Origin: Viola odorata
Taxonomy: Eukaryota > Streptophyta > Magnoliopsida > Malpighiales > Violaceae
Reading direction: 5' to 3'
Assembly: GCA_963691705.1 (NCBI GenBank)
Contig: OY829541.1
Span: 18,036,564-18,100,563, forward strand
DNA length: 64,000 nt
The notes under the pieces: model-generated
Database searches by the model: none
Seen by the model: the letters and a program-made list of their open reading frames with translations, nothing else
What the model was told of the DNA's origin: nothing
Program-made: the position numbers and the translations under genes
Shown: positions 62,171-64,000 of the stretch, piece after piece
How positions within the stretch are numbered: the stretch's first letter is position 1
Layout: each line of letters begins with the position of its first letter

Positions 62171-64000
62171 ATGCCCAATCGGCATCTCGAATTTCATAAT
62201 TTCAATTTCTAAACCATGCCAAACGGCATGTCAAATTTCAATTTCAATTTCTAGACCATGCCCAACGGCATGTCAAATTTTAATTTCAATTTCTAGACCA
62301 TGCCCAACGGCATGTTACACTCCAATTTCTAATCCATGCCCAAACGGCATGTCAATTTTATAATTTCAATTTCTAAACCATGCCCAATCGGCATGTCAAA
62401 TTTCAATTTCTAATCCATGCCCAAACGGCATGTCAATTTCATAATTTCTATTTCTAAACGATGCACAACGGCATGTCCACTTTCAATTTCAATTTCAATT
62501 TCTAGACCAAGCCCAACGGCATGTCAAATTTCAATTACAATTTCTAGACCATGCCCAACGACATGTCAACTTTCAATTTCAATTTCAATTTCTAGACCAT
62601 GCCCAACGGCATGTCAAATTTCAATTTCAACTTCTAGACCATGCCCAACGGCATGTCCCGCTCCAATTTCTAATCCATGCCCAAACGGCATGTCAATTTC
62701 ATAATTTCAATTTCTAAGCCATGCCCAACGGCATGTCAACTTTCAATTTCAATTTCTAGACCATGCCCAATCGGCATGTCGAATTTCATAACTTCTATTT
62801 CTAAACCATGCCCAACGGCATGTCAAATTTCAATTTCAATTTCTAGACCATCCCAACGGCATGTCAAATTTCAATTTCAATTTCTGGACCATGCCCAACG
62901 GCATGTCAAATTTCAATTTCAATTTCTATACCATGCCCAACGGCATGTCACATTCCAATTTCTAATCCATGCCCAAACGGCATGTCAATTTCATAATTTC
63001 AATTTCTAAACCATGCCCAATCGGCATGTCAAATTTCAATTTCTAATCCATGCCCGAACGACATGTCAATTTCATAATTTCAATTTCTAAATCATGCCCA
63101 ACGGCATGTCAACTTTCAATTTCAATTTCTAGACCATGCCCAATCGGCATGTCAAATTTCATAACTTCAATTTCTAAACCATGCCCAACGGCATGTCAAA
63201 TTTCAATTTCAATATCTATACCATGCCCAGCGGCATGTCAAATTTCAATTTCTAATCCATGCCCAAACGGCATGTCAATTTCATAATTTCAATTTCTAAG
63301 CCATGCCCAACGGCATGCCAACTTTCAATTTCAATTTCTAGACCATGCCCGACGGCATGTCACCTTTCAATTTCAATTTCTAGACCATGCCCAATCGGCA
63401 TGTCAAATTTCAATTTCAATTTCTAGATCATGCCCAACGGCATGTCAAATTTCAATTTCAATTTCTAGACCATGCCCAACGGCATGTCACATTCCAATTT
63501 CTAATCCATGCCCAAACGGCATGTCAATTTCATAATTTCAATTTCTAAACCATGCCCAATCGGCATGTCAAATTTCAATTTCTAATCCATGCCCAAACGA
63601 CATGTCAATTTCATAATTTGAATTTCTAAACCATGCCCAACGACATGTCAACTTTCAATTTGAATTTCTAGACCATGCCGAATCGGCATGTCGAATTTCA
63701 TAACTTCAATTTCTAAACCATGCCCAACGGCTTGTCAAATTTCAATTTCAATTTCTAGACCATGCCCAATCGGCATGTCAAATTTCATAACTTCAATTTC
63801 TAAACCATGCCCAACGGCATATCAAATTTCAATTTCCATTTCTAGACCATGCCCAACGGCATGTCACATTCCAATATCTAATCCATGCCCAAACGGCATG
63901 TCAATTTCATAATTTCAATTTCTAAGCCATGCCCAACGGCATGTCAACTTTCAATTTCAATTTCTAGACCATGCCCAATCGGCATGTCGAATTTCATAAT
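62171..64000 (+). repeat. Irregular right tail of the array
   Basis: A marker-core cassette (62,415-62,702) matches those at 57,356 and 59,798. After about 63,010 the order of monomers no longer follows any unit seen to the left, and scattered private changes are denser: CATCCCAACGG with a missing GC (near 62,850), CCCGAACG, CCCAGCGG, CCCGACGG, GGCATGCC and GCCGAATCGG. The array continues past the right edge; the last monomer is cut at 64,000. Confidence 0.75.

Larger units (their letters stand above)
1..64000 (+). repeat. Satellite DNA array, about 41.5-bp monomer, fills the window
   Basis: Every line of the window is made of variants of one monomer: core CCATGCCCAACGGCATGTC followed by an A/T-rich tail of AATTTC-like hexamers ending TCTAGA, TCTAAA or TCTAAT. 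One 1,661-bp unit (30,873-32,533) parses completely into 40 monomers, a mean of 41.5 bp, which implies about 1,500 monomers here. All are head-to-tail in the same orientation; I saw no inverted block, transposon, gap or unique sequence. The basic 42-bp monomer is 38% G+C, with G and C concentrated in the core. Known biology: long gene-free tandem arrays with higher-order repeats are typical of eukaryotic centromeric and other heterochromatin. The chromosomal location and species are not determinable from sequence alone. Confidence 0.98.

Noticed and set aside
251..63912. More than 150 plus-strand open frames of 60-183 codons
   Set aside because: All are translations of the satellite monomer; starts and stops are set by the 44-bp monomers, block indels break frames freely, and no promoter, intron or domain is seen. 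None is annotated as a gene.
1..64000. CRISPR array (regular short palindromic repeats)
   Set aside because: The intervals between dyads are themselves repeated and nearly identical, not unique spacers; spacing varies from 36 to 48 bp; no leader or cas genes, and the array is far too long.
1..64000. Rho-independent terminators (hairpin followed by T-rich stretch)
   Set aside because: The dyad is followed by TCAAATTT, which is not a U-run, it recurs every 36-48 bp, and there are no genes to terminate.
1..64000. CENP-B box
   Set aside because: The TTCG and CGGG elements in the required spacing are not present in the consensus monomer; CGG occurs but is followed by CATG.
1..64000. Telomeric or interstitial telomere repeats
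   Set aside because: No TTAGGG, TTTAGGG or TTAGG runs on either strand.
1..64000. Minus-strand genes
   Set aside because: The reverse complement of the tails contains TGA in ATTGA and TTTGAC and TAG in CTAGA, giving frequent stops; nothing but satellite is seen.
1..64000. Prokaryotic or phage origin
   Set aside because: 64 kb of gene-free tandem satellite with nested higher-order repeats is not expected in bacterial or phage genomes; no ribosome-binding sites or genes are present.

Overview
The whole 64 kb window is satellite DNA. I found no protein-coding gene, RNA gene, transposon, CRISPR array or unique-sequence island on either strand. It is one uninterrupted, single-orientation array of short AT-rich monomers with a mean length of about 41.5 bp (40 monomers fill one 1,661-bp unit), so roughly 1,500 monomers. 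Each monomer has a 19-20 bp core containing the dyad CATGCC-loop-GGCATG, followed by a tail built from the hexamer AATTTC. Six main length classes (36, 37, 42, 44, 45 and 48 bp) are ordered into longer units. Nested higher-order repeats with no genes point to constitutive heterochromatin (centromeric, pericentromeric, subtelomeric or knob-like) of a eukaryotic nuclear genome. I do not recognise the monomer and cannot name the organism.

Layout. Positions 1-340 are the tail of an upstream unit. Positions 341-10,895 are copy 1 of a roughly 10.5-kb super-repeat, and 10,896 to about 20,711 are copy 2, shorter by 645 bp through five locatable block events. From 20,497 to 24,178 there is a tandem pair of 1,841-bp units made by unequal crossover. 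A third, partial super-repeat copy (about 23,598-26,985) follows, then a short rearranged stretch (27,045-27,665) and a re-entry into the early part of the super-repeat (27,666-29,211). Positions 29,212-35,442 hold four copies of a 1,661-bp unit, the last two shortened by 206 bp. At about 35,443 the composition changes: a diagnostic monomer with core CGATGCACAACGG first appears and then recurs 15 times. The right half is a patchwork of local amplifications with periods 1,332/1,413, 1,755/1,797, 1,835, 1,698, 533, 2,442 and 460 bp, ending in an irregular tail (62,415-64,000).

The many short plus-strand open frames are by-products of the repeat. The 42-bp monomer is 14 codons (RPCPTACQISISIS), the 36-, 45- and 48-bp classes keep that frame, and each 44-bp monomer ends one open frame with TAA while supplying the ATG of the next. 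The features of most interest are the near-universal dyad, the coupling of loop type to tail type, and the recombination junctions that can be read directly from hybrid monomers. Unit lengths and offsets come from comparing recurring landmarks by hand. I could not run an alignment, so percent identities are not given.
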